The notes beneath the pieces are model-generated. The model made no database searches and had not been told where the DNA came from. It worked only from the letters and a program-made list of their open reading frames with translations. A stretch of 34,517 nucleotides of DNA from Pseudonocardia acidicola (GTDB taxonomy: Bacteria; Actinomycetota; Actinomycetes; Mycobacteriales; Pseudonocardiaceae). A program made the translations under genes and the position numbers. The stretch is from assembly GCF_012911935.1 (NCBI RefSeq), contig NZ_JAAXLA010000076.1:1-34517 (forward strand), given 5' to 3'. Shown in pieces: positions 1 to 6,877 of the stretch; positions within the stretch are counted from its first letter, which is position 1, and every line of letters starts with the position of its first letter.

Positions 1-28
1 GCTGCCGGGGGAGGGTGGCGGGTCGGCC

Positions 29-571
29 ATGCTGTCGCGCATGGCGAATTGGGGGAACCTGCTCAAACAGGCCGTCACGATCGGGCTGGATCTGCTGTCG
101 GACTCGACCAAGCGCGGCTCCACGCCCCCGGCTGCGTCGGCGCCCGCGCACCCTGCTCCCGCTGCGCCGCGCGGCGGCGTGCGCACCGCGCCCGCGGCCG
201 ACCGGGCGCTGACGATCGAGTACGCCCCCGACCTCGACGGCGCCGCCGACCCGGGCGAGATCGTCTGGGCCTGGGTGCCCTACGAGGAGGACGCGAGCCA
301 GGGCAAGGACCGCCCGCTGCTGGTCGTCGGCAGGCGCGGGGGCGACCTGCTCGGCCTGATGCTGTCCAGCCAGCACGACCGGGCCGACGACCCGGGCTGG
401 ATCGGCATCGGCTCCGGCGCGTGGGACCGTCAGGGCCGCGACTCGTTCATCCGGCTCGACCGGGTGCTGGAGGTCGGCGAGCACGACATCCGGCGCGAGG
501 GCGCGGTGCTCGACCGCTCCCGTTTCGACCGCGTCGCCCAGGAGTTGCGCACCCGGTACGGCTGGCGCTGA
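29..571 (+). CDS. PemK/MazF-family toxin-like protein
   Basis: This 180-residue protein resembles the stand-alone PemK/MazF-fold (type II toxin family, endoribonuclease-like) proteins that are common in actinobacteria. The conserved part starts near residue 76 with PGEIVWAWVPYEED, then a GKDRPLLVVGRRG strand, a SSQHD segment and a C-terminal RLDRVLEV strand typical of the fold. The first 70 residues are a hydrophobic or amphipathic helix followed by an Ala/Pro-rich linker, which classical MazF lacks. No antitoxin gene is visible downstream, and upstream lies outside the window. A purine-rich GGGGGAGGG at 7-15 precedes ATG 29. ATG 41 (MANWGN...) is an equally reasonable start. Toxin activity is not established for this long form and may be absent. 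Confidence 0.7.
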   Translation: MLSRMANWGNLLKQAVTIGLDLLSDSTKRGSTPPAASAPAHPAPAAPRGGVRTAPAADRALTIEYAPDLDGAADPGEIVWAWVPYEEDASQGKDRPLLVVGRRGGDLLGLMLSSQHDRADDPGWIGIGSGAWDRQGRDSFIRLDRVLEVGEHDIRREGAVLDRSRFDRVAQELRTRYGWR

Positions 572-694
572 CCGCTCGCCGAACCGGGCGATCTGCTCGT
601 CCTGCAGGCCCGAGCGTCCCGTCCCACCGTCCCTCGGTGGGCGACACCCCCAGCGCCTCCCACGACGAAGGACGGTGCAACGGGCGCTCCTCGA

Positions 695-862
695 TCAGTC
701 GCCGGCGCCCGGGCGGTGCGGTGGAGCCTGTTGGACGTACTGCATGCCACCCCAGGCGGCGCGGGCGCCGGAATCGCCGATCCGGACCGCGGTGACGACG
801 GCGAGCAGCACGGTGACCACCGACAGCGCCGCCGCCGCGGGCCGGATCCAGGTGGGGGTGCG
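695..862 (-). pseudogene. DUF2231 membrane protein, C-terminal remnant
   Basis: The minus-strand frame ending at 695 reads WIRPAAAALSVVTVLLAVV, then TAVRIGDSGARAAWGG. A last transmembrane helix followed by RIGDSGARAxW is the usual C-terminus of actinobacterial DUF2231 membrane proteins. Only about 55 residues are present. The rest of the family (about 150 residues with four helices) is missing, because the same frame upstream runs into scrambled alcohol dehydrogenase sequence. I read it as a gene fragment left after a deletion that fused two neighbours. The family assignment rests on this short motif alone. Confidence 0.5.
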
Positions 863-899
863 GGCGGGGCGGCCATGGTGCCCGGGCCGGACGGGGCCG

Positions 900-1514
900 C
901 GGCGACCAGCCACCCGTGGCGGCGGCGGCCGGCATCGCGCGGTAGCCGTCGGGTACGCCGTCGAGGTCCACGGTCCGGTCGACGACCCGGCCCGGCTCGA
1001 TGCGCCCCTCCAGCACGTCCGGAAGCAACTCCTCGATGTAGGCCCGGGCCGGGGCCACCCCGCCGGTGACGGCGATGGTGGACATGAACATCGGGCGGCC
1101 GAACGGCACCTGTTCGTACTGCGGCACGCCGACCCGGCCGACGGTGCCTCCGGGGCGGGTGATCGCCAGGGCGGTCCGTTCGGTGTGCCACCCAGCAGGA
1201 CGATCTGCTCGGCGCCCAGGCGCCGGGCCGCCAGCACGCGGGACAGGCCGACGGCGCCGTCCCCGATCACTGCGACCGTGGACCCCTCCCGGACCCGGGC
1301 CGAGAGCGCGGCGTGGTGCCGGGTGCTGAACACGTCGGACGGCGTCAGCAGCGACGGCATCAACGCGTCGTCGGCGGCGACCGGCAGCTTCACCAGGGTC
1401 CCGTCGGCCTGCTACGGGTGATCCCATCAGCGCGTCGGTCGGCTCGCGCAGCACGGGGTCGGGGACCTGCTCGACTCGCACGTCGCCGGCGGCGTGGATC
1501 ACGGTTGCACGCAT
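900..1514 (-). pseudogene. zinc-type alcohol dehydrogenase, broken
   Basis: Three pieces of one medium-chain (zinc-type) alcohol dehydrogenase lie in order but in two frames. The N-terminus (MRATVIHAAGDVRVEQVPDP) spans about 1514-1422. The middle spans about 1417-1187, with DGTLVKLPVAADDALMPSLL and the Rossmann signature STVAVIGDGAVGLSRVLAA. The C-terminal part runs from about 1190 to 905, with TRPGGTVGRVGVPQ and GRIEPGRVVDRTVDLD. The section that should carry the catalytic zinc Cys and GHE residues (roughly residues 32-90) is missing. So is part of the nucleotide-binding domain after the LLGG strand. Frame changes near 1417 and 1190 coincide with these gaps, so the damage looks like real deletion rather than one sequencing error. 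Confidence 0.75.
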
Positions 1515-1636
1515 GGGCCTCCTCGGATCGAGATCGTCACCGGTGGCCTACCCGTTCGACGTGCTGGTACAGCCCGGCGCGCTGTGAGGATCAACGCCGC
1601 GGCGCCGGGAACAACGCCACAGGTTCGCCGAGAAAT

Positions 1637-1720
1637 GCCGACTCGCACGCCGGAAAACGCCGACCCGGACGCCGGAAAGTGGCGACTCGCGCGCGAAAAT
1701 ACGCCGACTCGCGGGGTCAG
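1637..1720. repeat. tandem direct repeat, 22-bp period
   Basis: Three full units and one partial unit start at 1637, 1659, 1681 and 1703, exactly 22 bp apart. Each begins GCCGAC or GGCGAC, followed by TCGC/CCGG and an ACGCCGGAAA-like half (unit 3: CGCGCGAAAA). The last unit (GCCGACTCGCGGGGTCAG) covers the stop codon of the minus-strand LON-domain gene at 1717-1719. The units have drifted from each other, so the array is not a recent slippage product. Together with 1515-1636, where I see no gene, this fills the gap between the broken dehydrogenase and the LON-domain gene. Confidence 0.75.
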
Positions 1721-2397
1721 TTGAAGCTGTGCTCCACGGCGAACGTCGTGATCGGGGCAGGCACGGCGCGCAGGTGGGCGAGCAGGCCGGTCTCGCGGGC
1801 CATCAGCGCCCGGACCATCTTCAGCCGCTGGGTCGGGCAGGTCTGCTCGAGCAGCTTCTGCCGATCACCCATCGGGAGAAGGCAGTCGGCGGCCAGCACG
1901 TGGGCCAGCGTGTCGGGCGCGACGTCCTGCTCCGGCTCGGACCAGTCGTCGTTCTTCCAGGCGGTGGAGCAGTAGCGCCGGTGCGCGGCCCGCGCCGCGG
2001 CCGTCAGCATCCGGGTCGTGTCCTCGGCGGTCGTGCCGACCGGTTCGTCGGGCAGGAACTCGACGGTGCCCATCAGGTACGGCTTGGACTCGTCGTCGAG
2101 TTCCAGCAGCCGGAACCGGCGCGCGCCCCGGGTCACGATGTCGAAGCGGCCGTCGGGCAGCCGCCGGACGTCGAGCAGCTCGGCCGTGCAGCCGACGGTG
2201 TGTACCCCGGCGATGCCGTGCTCGTCGGGAGCCCAGCCCTCGCGGACGGCGACGACCCCGAACTGCTTCTCCGGCACCGCGCCCGTGACCAGATCGACGG
2301 TCAGCTGCCGGTAGCGCGGCTCGAAGACGTGCAGCGGCAGCGACGCGCCGGGCATCAAGACCGTGCCCAGGGGGAAAAGGGGAAGGGTCGCGGCCAC
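1717..2397 (-). CDS. LON peptidase substrate-binding domain protein
   Basis: This 226-residue protein consists of the N-terminal (substrate-binding, PUA-like) domain of Lon without the AAA or protease domains. It opens with LPLFPLGTVLMPGASLPLHV and FEPRYRQL, the family signature, followed by FGVVAVREGWAPD, VGCTAELL and ARRFRLLEL strands and a helical C-terminus. Such stand-alone proteins are common in actinobacteria and their exact function is unclear. The chosen GTG at 2397 gives the family's usual start (MAATLPLFPLG). It has no Shine-Dalgarno sequence, but TAACGT lies 7 nt upstream, which fits a leaderless message. The gene starts 5 nt after the nrtR stop, so it may also be co-transcribed with nrtR. 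The 3' end lies in the 22-bp repeat array. Confidence 0.85.
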   Translation of the reverse strand: MAATLPLFPLGTVLMPGASLPLHVFEPRYRQLTVDLVTGAVPEKQFGVVAVREGWAPDEHGIAGVHTVGCTAELLDVRRLPDGRFDIVTRGARRFRLLELDDESKPYLMGTVEFLPDEPVGTTAEDTTRMLTAAARAAHRRYCSTAWKNDDWSEPEQDVAPDTLAHVLAADCLLPMGDRQKLLEQTCPTQRLKMVRALMARETGLLAHLRAVPAPITTFAVEHSFN

Positions 2398-2402
2398 GGC
2401 GA

Positions 2403-3125
2403 CTACGTTACGACGGTTCGACTCGGCTCGCCCGGCGGCCGCAGCACCGCGGACGCATCGGTCACCCGCAGGGAGCGATCGGCGAAACGGAACAGCGCGG
2501 CCGGGCGCCCGCCGGCCGGTCCCGGCGGCGCGACCTCCCCGGTCGGCTCGAGCACGGCGCGCCGGGTGAGCACCCGCTGCAGGTTGGTCGCGGAGACGGG
2601 ATGGCCCAGTGCGGCGGCGTAGAGCTCGCGCAGCGCGGAGATCGTGAACTCGGCGGGGGCGAGGGCGAACCCGAGGTTGGTGTAGGACAGCTTCGCCCGA
2701 AGCCGGTCCTGCGCCGCGGCGACGATCTCGGCGTGGTCGAACGCCGTCGGCGGCAGCTTCGCGAGCGGTTGCCAGGCGGTGTCGGCCGGGATGGCGGGGT
2801 CGACGTCGGAGGGGACCAGGCCGAGGAACGCGGTCGCGACCAGTCGATCGCCCGGCACCCGGTCCGGATCGCTGAACACGGCGATCTGCTCGACGTGGGT
2901 GACGTCGCGGACGTCGACCTTCTCGGCGAGCTGGCGGCGCACCGACGCCTCGACGTCCTCGTCGTCGCGCAGCCGCCCGCCGGGCAGCGCCCATTTCCCT
3001 GCGTCCGGGTCACGGGCGCGCTGCCAGAGGAGCACCTGCAGGCACCCGTTCCTGATCTGCAGCACGGCGGCAAGCACCTCGTGGCCCGTCGCACGGGGGC
3101 GTTCCGGGTCGGCACGGCCGGGCAT
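2403..3125 (-). CDS. nrtR: NrtR-type Nudix transcriptional regulator of NAD synthesis
   Basis: The 240-residue protein has an N-terminal Nudix fold (residues about 15-140) and a C-terminal winged-helix domain (about 155-225, with PAEFTISALRELYAAALG and NLQRVLTRRAVLEPTGE, ending in GGRPAALFRF). This is the architecture of NrtR, a repressor of NAD genes that senses ADP-ribose-type ligands. The Nudix box at residues 50-72 is degenerate: the expected RExxEExG reads RQLAEKVD, so catalytic glutamates are lost, as is typical of NrtR rather than active hydrolases. The gene is divergent from nadABC, and a palindrome lies in the shared region. Start ATG 3125 follows TACGAT by 6 nt (leaderless type). 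The LON-domain gene follows directly. Assignment rests on architecture plus context. Confidence 0.88.
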   Translation of the reverse strand: MPGRADPERPRATGHEVLAAVLQIRNGCLQVLLWQRARDPDAGKWALPGGRLRDDEDVEASVRRQLAEKVDVRDVTHVEQIAVFSDPDRVPGDRLVATAFLGLVPSDVDPAIPADTAWQPLAKLPPTAFDHAEIVAAAQDRLRAKLSYTNLGFALAPAEFTISALRELYAAALGHPVSATNLQRVLTRRAVLEPTGEVAPPGPAGGRPAALFRFADRSLRVTDASAVLRPPGEPSRTVVT

Positions 3126-3131
3126 GCCCGA

Positions 3132-3137
3132 ATCGTA
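3132..3137 (-). promoter_or_regulatory. probable -10 of leaderless nrtR
   Basis: On the minus strand TACGAT lies 6 nt before ATG 3125, matching the TANNNT -10 rule for leaderless actinobacterial genes. No ribosome binding site precedes the ATG. This supports the chosen nrtR start. Confidence 0.5.
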
Positions 3138-3267
3138 GGCCTGGCCGCGACCGGTGTCCGGGCCAGCACGGGGGGTGAACGTCGCGGGTCGGCCGGGTTA
3201 ATGAGGTGTGAGTTACGGGTCACGTCGACGGTGCCGGGTACGTCCGGGGGCTGCTACCATCAGGGTC

Positions 3268-3290
3268 GTTTTCGATTCATAGTCGAAAAC
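3268..3290 (+). promoter_or_regulatory. palindromic operator before nadA, probable NrtR site
   Basis: A perfect inverted repeat has arms GTTTTCGA (3268-3275) and TCGAAAAC (3283-3290) around a 7-nt spacer. It is AT-richer than anything nearby and is centred 30 nt before nadA. A candidate -10 (TACCAT, 3255-3260) would put the transcription start at about 3267-3268, so a bound repressor would cover the start point. NrtR regulators bind palindromes of about this length in NAD-gene promoters, and the nrtR gene is divergent next door. I see no clear -35 box. The palindrome is seen directly. Its pairing with NrtR is an inference from context. Confidence 0.75.
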
Positions 3291-3308
3291 ATGGATGGAG
3301 GTCCAGCC

Positions 3309-4319
3309 ATGAGCCTGTCCGAGGTTCTTCCGGTGGTTGCGCCGGTCGAACAGGCGCCGGACGCAGCGTGGGCCGATGAGGTCCGTGCTCTGGCGCAGCG
3401 CCGTAACGCCGTCGTGCTGGCGCACAACTACCAGTTGCCGGCGATCCAGGACGTGGCCGACCACGTCGGGGACTCGCTGGCGCTGTCCCGCATCGCCGCC
3501 GATGTGGACGCCGACACCATCGTGTTCTGCGGTGTCCACTTCATGGCTGAGACGGCCAAGATCCTGGCGCCGGAGAAGACCGTCCTCATCCCGGACGCCC
3601 GGGCCGGCTGCTCGCTCGCCGACTCGATCACTGCCGACGAGCTGCGCGCCTGGAAGGCCGAGCACCCCGCCGCGGTCGTCGTCTCCTACGTCAACACCAC
3701 CGCCGCGGTGAAGGCCGAGACCGACATCTGCTGCACGTCCTCGAACGCGGTCGAGGTCGTCGAGTCGATCCCGGCCGACCGTGAGGTGCTGTTCCTGCCC
3801 GACCAGTTCCTCGGCGCGCACGTCCGCCGGGTCACCGGCCGGGAGAACATGCACGTCTGGGCGGGGGAGTGCCACGTGCACGCCGGCATCAACGGTGCCG
3901 AGCTCACCGCGAAGGCCGAGGCGGACCCCGACGCCGAGCTGTTCGTGCACCCCGAGTGCGGCTGCGCCACCTCGGCGCTCTACCTCGCCGGGGCCGGCGC
4001 GGTGCCCGCGGACCGGGTCAAGATCCTCTCCACCGGCGGGATGCTCGACGCCGCCCGGCGGACCCGCGCCAGATCCGTGCTGGTCGCGACCGAGGTCGGG
4101 ATGCTGCACCAGTTGCGCCGGGCCGCCCCCGAGGTCGACTTCCGTGCGGTGAACGACCGGGCGTCCTGCAAGTACATGAAGATGATCACTCCGGAGGCGC
4201 TGCTCCGATCGCTGCGTAACGGCACCGACGAGGTGCACGTCGCCCCCGAGCTCGCCGCGCGCGGCCGGGCCGCGGTACAGCGAATGATCGAGATCGGGCA
4301 GCCGGGGGGCGGCGAATGA
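3309..4319 (+). CDS. nadA: quinolinate synthase NadA
   Basis: NadA condenses iminoaspartate with dihydroxyacetone phosphate to quinolinate, the first committed product of de novo NAD synthesis, using a 4Fe-4S cluster. The 336-residue protein has the expected length and motifs: VVLAHNYQLPAIQDVADHVGDSL near residue 36, FCGVHFMAETAKIL near 73, and the three cluster cysteines at C101 (AGCSLAD), C188 (GECHVHAG) and C287 (ASCKYMKM). Their spacings match E. coli NadA. HPECGC at 214-219 is also typical. A strong Shine-Dalgarno GGAGGT (3297-3302) lies 6 nt before ATG 3309, and the NrtR-type palindrome lies just upstream. Its 3' end overlaps nadB by 4 bp (ATGA). Confidence 0.97.
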   Translation: MSLSEVLPVVAPVEQAPDAAWADEVRALAQRRNAVVLAHNYQLPAIQDVADHVGDSLALSRIAADVDADTIVFCGVHFMAETAKILAPEKTVLIPDARAGCSLADSITADELRAWKAEHPAAVVVSYVNTTAAVKAETDICCTSSNAVEVVESIPADREVLFLPDQFLGAHVRRVTGRENMHVWAGECHVHAGINGAELTAKAEADPDAELFVHPECGCATSALYLAGAGAVPADRVKILSTGGMLDAARRTRARSVLVATEVGMLHQLRRAAPEVDFRAVNDRASCKYMKMITPEALLRSLRNGTDEVHVAPELAARGRAAVQRMIEIGQPGGGE

Positions 4320-5938
4320 GCGCCGCATCGATGCCCGCACCCGCGAGCGGCTGGGAGGCCGCCGCCGACGTCGTGGTCGTGGGCAGCGGGGTCACTGGGC
4401 TGACCGCTGCGCTCGACGCCGCCGAGGCCGGCCTGCGCGTCGTCGTCGTGACCAAGGACGTGGCCGACGCCGGCTGCACCCGCTGGGCCCAGGGCGGCGT
4501 CGCCGTCGTCGTGGGCGACGTGCCCGGCGACAGCCTCGAGGCGCACGTGGCCGACACGCTCGCCGCCGGCGGCGGGTTGAACGACGCCGCGGCCGTCGCG
4601 ACGATCATCGCCGAGGGACCGTCCGCTGTGCGCCGGCTGCAGGCGCGGGGGGCGATCTTCGACCCCGACCCGGACTCCGGCAGGCTCGCGCGCACCCGGG
4701 AGGGCGGGCACTCCGCGTTCCGGGTCGTGCACGCGGGCGGTGACGCGACCGGCGCCGAGGTCGAGCGAACCCTGGTCGCCACCGCGGCCGGGCAGGGGCT
4801 GCCGCTGCTCACCGGGCACGTCGCGGTCGACGCGCTGCGCGACGACCACGGCCGGGTCACCGGCCTCGCCGTGCTCGACGACCTCGGTCGCTCGGGTGTG
4901 CTGCACGCGTCGGCGGTCGTGCTGGCCAGCGGCGGCTACGGCCAGCTGTTCGCCAGCACCACCAACCCGCAGACCGCGACCGGCGACGGGATCGCGCTGG
5001 CGCTGCGCGCCGGGGCCACCGCCGCCGACCTGGAGTTCGTCCAGTTCCACCCGACCGTGCTCCACACCCCTGGAGCGAGCGGGCGGCGCCCGCTGGTCAC
5101 CGAGGCGGTCCGCGGCGAAGGTGCGCTGCTGCTCGACCGGGCCGGGCGCCGGTTCATGCTCGGCGTGCACCCGCAGGCCGAGCTGGCCCCGCGCGACGTC
5201 GTCGCAGCCGCGATCACCCGGCGGCTCGCCGAGACCGGCGCCGAGTGCGTGTGGCTGGACGCCACCGGCCTCGACGGTTTCGCGGCCCGGTTCCCGACCG
5301 TGTACGCCGCCTGCCGGGCAGCGGGGGTGGACCCGACCCGGGAGCCGATCCCGGTGACGCCCGCGGCCCACTACTCGTGCGGCGGGGTCGTCGCCGACGT
5401 CGACGGCCGGACGGCCGTCCCCGGCCTCTACGCCGCGGGAGAGGTCGCCCGCAGCGGATTGCACGGCGCCAACCGGCTCGCCTCCAACAGCCTGCTCGAG
5501 GGTCTCGTGGTCGGGGCCCGGGCGGCCCGCGCGGTCGCCGCCGACCTGGCCGGCCCCCGTCCGATGGGTGGTCCGGGCCGGGTCCTGCCGGCCGTCGCGG
5601 GCATCGCCGACCGGTGGACCGTGCAGCGCGCGATGACCACCGGCGCCGGGATCGGCCGCGACGGGGCCGGGCTCGCCGCCGCGTCCGATGCGGTGGAGGC
5701 CGCGACCCTGCTCGGTGCCCCGATCGACCGGGCCGGGGTGGAGGACGCCGCGCTGACGCTGCTGGCCCAGGCGGTGCTCGTCGCGGCTGGGACCCGCACC
5801 GAGAGCCGCGGCTGCCACGTGCGCACCGACTTCCCCGAGCGCGACGACCGGTGGCAACGCGCCAGCCTGGTCGTCGGGCTCGATTCCTCGGGCGCGCCTG
5901 CGGTGCGTTCCGAGCTGGCCGCGGCCGGTGCCGCGTGA
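4316..5938 (+). CDS. nadB: L-aspartate oxidase NadB
   Basis: NadB is a FAD enzyme that oxidises L-aspartate to iminoaspartate for NadA. The 540-residue protein carries the FAD-binding VVGSGVTGLTAAL at about 21-33, then TRWAQGGVAVV, an EGGHSAFRVVHAGGDATG loop, LASGGYGQLFASTTNP, LEFVQFHPT and RGEGALLLDRAGRRFM. A second FAD contact, HYSCGGVVADVDGRT then AAGEVARSGLHGANRLASNS, follows before a helical C-terminal domain. All signatures of the succinate dehydrogenase/aspartate oxidase flavoprotein family are present. It overlaps nadA (ATGA, 4316-4319) and nadC (GTGA, 5935-5938) by 4 bp each, so the three are translationally coupled. The first 15 residues are a poorly conserved extension, so a slightly later start cannot be excluded. 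Confidence 0.97.
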   Translation: MSAASMPAPASGWEAAADVVVVGSGVTGLTAALDAAEAGLRVVVVTKDVADAGCTRWAQGGVAVVVGDVPGDSLEAHVADTLAAGGGLNDAAAVATIIAEGPSAVRRLQARGAIFDPDPDSGRLARTREGGHSAFRVVHAGGDATGAEVERTLVATAAGQGLPLLTGHVAVDALRDDHGRVTGLAVLDDLGRSGVLHASAVVLASGGYGQLFASTTNPQTATGDGIALALRAGATAADLEFVQFHPTVLHTPGASGRRPLVTEAVRGEGALLLDRAGRRFMLGVHPQAELAPRDVVAAAITRRLAETGAECVWLDATGLDGFAARFPTVYAACRAAGVDPTREPIPVTPAAHYSCGGVVADVDGRTAVPGLYAAGEVARSGLHGANRLASNSLLEGLVVGARAARAVAADLAGPRPMGGPGRVLPAVAGIADRWTVQRAMTTGAGIGRDGAGLAAASDAVEAATLLGAPIDRAGVEDAALTLLAQAVLVAAGTRTESRGCHVRTDFPERDDRWQRASLVVGLDSSGAPAVRSELAAAGAA

Positions 5939-6795
5939 CCGGGCTGCTCACCGGCCCGGACCTCGACGACCTGCGCCGCGTCGTCGACACCGCGCTGGCC
6001 GAGGACCTGCGCTACGGCCCGGACGCCACGACGACGGCGACCGTGCCGGCCGACGCGGTCGCGGTGGGGGAGTTCACCCCGCGCCGCGACGGTGTGCTCG
6101 CCGGGCTGCCGGCCGCCCGCGTCGTGCTCGACACCGTGCTCGGGACGGACGGTTACGAGGTGCTGTCCTGCGCCGCGGACGGCGACCGGCTGGTCGCGGG
6201 GCAGCCCGCGCTCGTCGTGCGGGCCCCGGTCCGCGGCCTGCTCACCGCCGAGCGGACCGCGCTCAACCTGCTGTGCCACCTGTCCGGGGTGGCCACCGCC
6301 ACCCGGGCCTGGGTCGACGCCGTCGCCGGGACCCGGGCGGCGATCCGCGACACCCGCAAGACCCTGCCGGGGCTGCGGCTGCTGGAGAAGTACGCGGTGC
6401 GCTGCGGGGGCGGGGTGAACCACCGGATGGGCCTGGGCGACGCCGTGCTGATCAAGGACAACCACGTGGCCGCCGCCGGATCGGTCGGTGCCGCGCTCGC
6501 CGCGGCCCGGGCGCTCGCGCCGACGCTGCCGTGCGAGGTGGAGGTCGACTCGCTGTCCCAGCTCGACGAGGTGCTCGCGCTGAACGCGGAGCTCGTGCTG
6601 CTGGACAACTTCTCCGTGGCCGAGACCGGGGAGGCCGTCCGGCGGCGCGGGGAGTCCGCGACGCTGCTGGAGTCCTCCGGCGGGCTGGTGCTGGAGAACG
6701 CGCGCGACTACGCCGAGACCGGGGTGGACTACCTCGCGGTCGGCGCGCTCACCCACTCGGTGACCGCCCTCGACCTCGGCCTGGATCTGCGCTAG
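5935..6795 (+). CDS. nadC: nicotinate-nucleotide pyrophosphorylase NadC
   Basis: NadC (quinolinate phosphoribosyltransferase, decarboxylating) converts quinolinate and PRPP to nicotinate mononucleotide, completing the nadABC branch. The 286-residue protein shows TAERTALNLLCHLSGVATATR, the substrate-binding IRDTRKTLPGLRLLEKYAV and CGGGVNHRMGLGDAVLIKDNH, then the TIM-barrel strands EVEVDSL, ELVLLDNFS and LLESSGGL and a GVDYLAVGALTHS phosphate-binding loop near the end. The GTG at 5935 overlaps the nadB stop by 4 bp and starts directly at the family N-terminus. The operon appears to end here: a perfect 11-bp hairpin begins 5 nt after the stop codon. Confidence 0.97.
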   Translation: MTGLLTGPDLDDLRRVVDTALAEDLRYGPDATTTATVPADAVAVGEFTPRRDGVLAGLPAARVVLDTVLGTDGYEVLSCAADGDRLVAGQPALVVRAPVRGLLTAERTALNLLCHLSGVATATRAWVDAVAGTRAAIRDTRKTLPGLRLLEKYAVRCGGGVNHRMGLGDAVLIKDNHVAAAGSVGAALAAARALAPTLPCEVEVDSLSQLDEVLALNAELVLLDNFSVAETGEAVRRRGESATLLESSGGLVLENARDYAETGVDYLAVGALTHSVTALDLGLDLR

Positions 6796-6799
6796 CGCG

Positions 6800-6845
6800 C
6801 TCGTGCGCGGATAACGCTGTTCCAGCGACTATTACCGCGCACGAG
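6800..6845 (+). terminator. hairpin after nadC
   Basis: Perfect 11-bp arms CTCGTGCGCGG (6800-6810) and CCGCGCACGAG (6835-6845) enclose a 24-nt loop. Pairing can extend a few bases with one bulge (GATAA against TTA). No U-run follows, which is common for actinobacterial terminators. It would separate nadABC from hisDCB. Confidence 0.55.
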
Positions 6846-6861
6846 CCTCGCGCAGCGAGGC
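6845..6861 (+). other. second small hairpin before hisD
   Basis: GCCTCGC and GCGAGGC (7-bp perfect arms, 3-nt loop) sit just 3 nt before the TAGCAT box of hisD. It shares one base with the larger hairpin upstream, so the two may be alternative or stacked structures. Function unknown. It would lie upstream of a leaderless hisD transcript. Confidence 0.4.
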
Positions 6862-6864
6862 AAT

Positions 6865-6870
6865 TAGCAT
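6865..6870 (+). promoter_or_regulatory. probable -10 of leaderless hisD
   Basis: TAGCAT followed by 7 nt and then ATG 6878 fits the TANNNT leaderless pattern. It supports ATG 6878 (MLRRTDLR, the usual actinobacterial HisD N-terminus) over the in-frame ATG at 6869. Confidence 0.5.
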
Positions 6871-6877
6871 GAGGACC

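Noticed and set aside
29..571. Considered as half of a toxin-antitoxin pair.
   Set aside because: No antitoxin-like small gene lies downstream, the protein has a long N-terminal extension unlike classical MazF, and the upstream side is outside the window.
572..694. Protein-like minus-strand stretch (HRPSSWEALGVSPTEGRWDG).
   Set aside because: It continues the frame behind the broken dehydrogenase, but I recognise no family and it has no start of its own, so no gene is called.
3980..5857. A 625-codon minus-strand open frame over nadB.
   Set aside because: An Arg/Gly/Val-rich shadow of nadB, with no recognisable domain.
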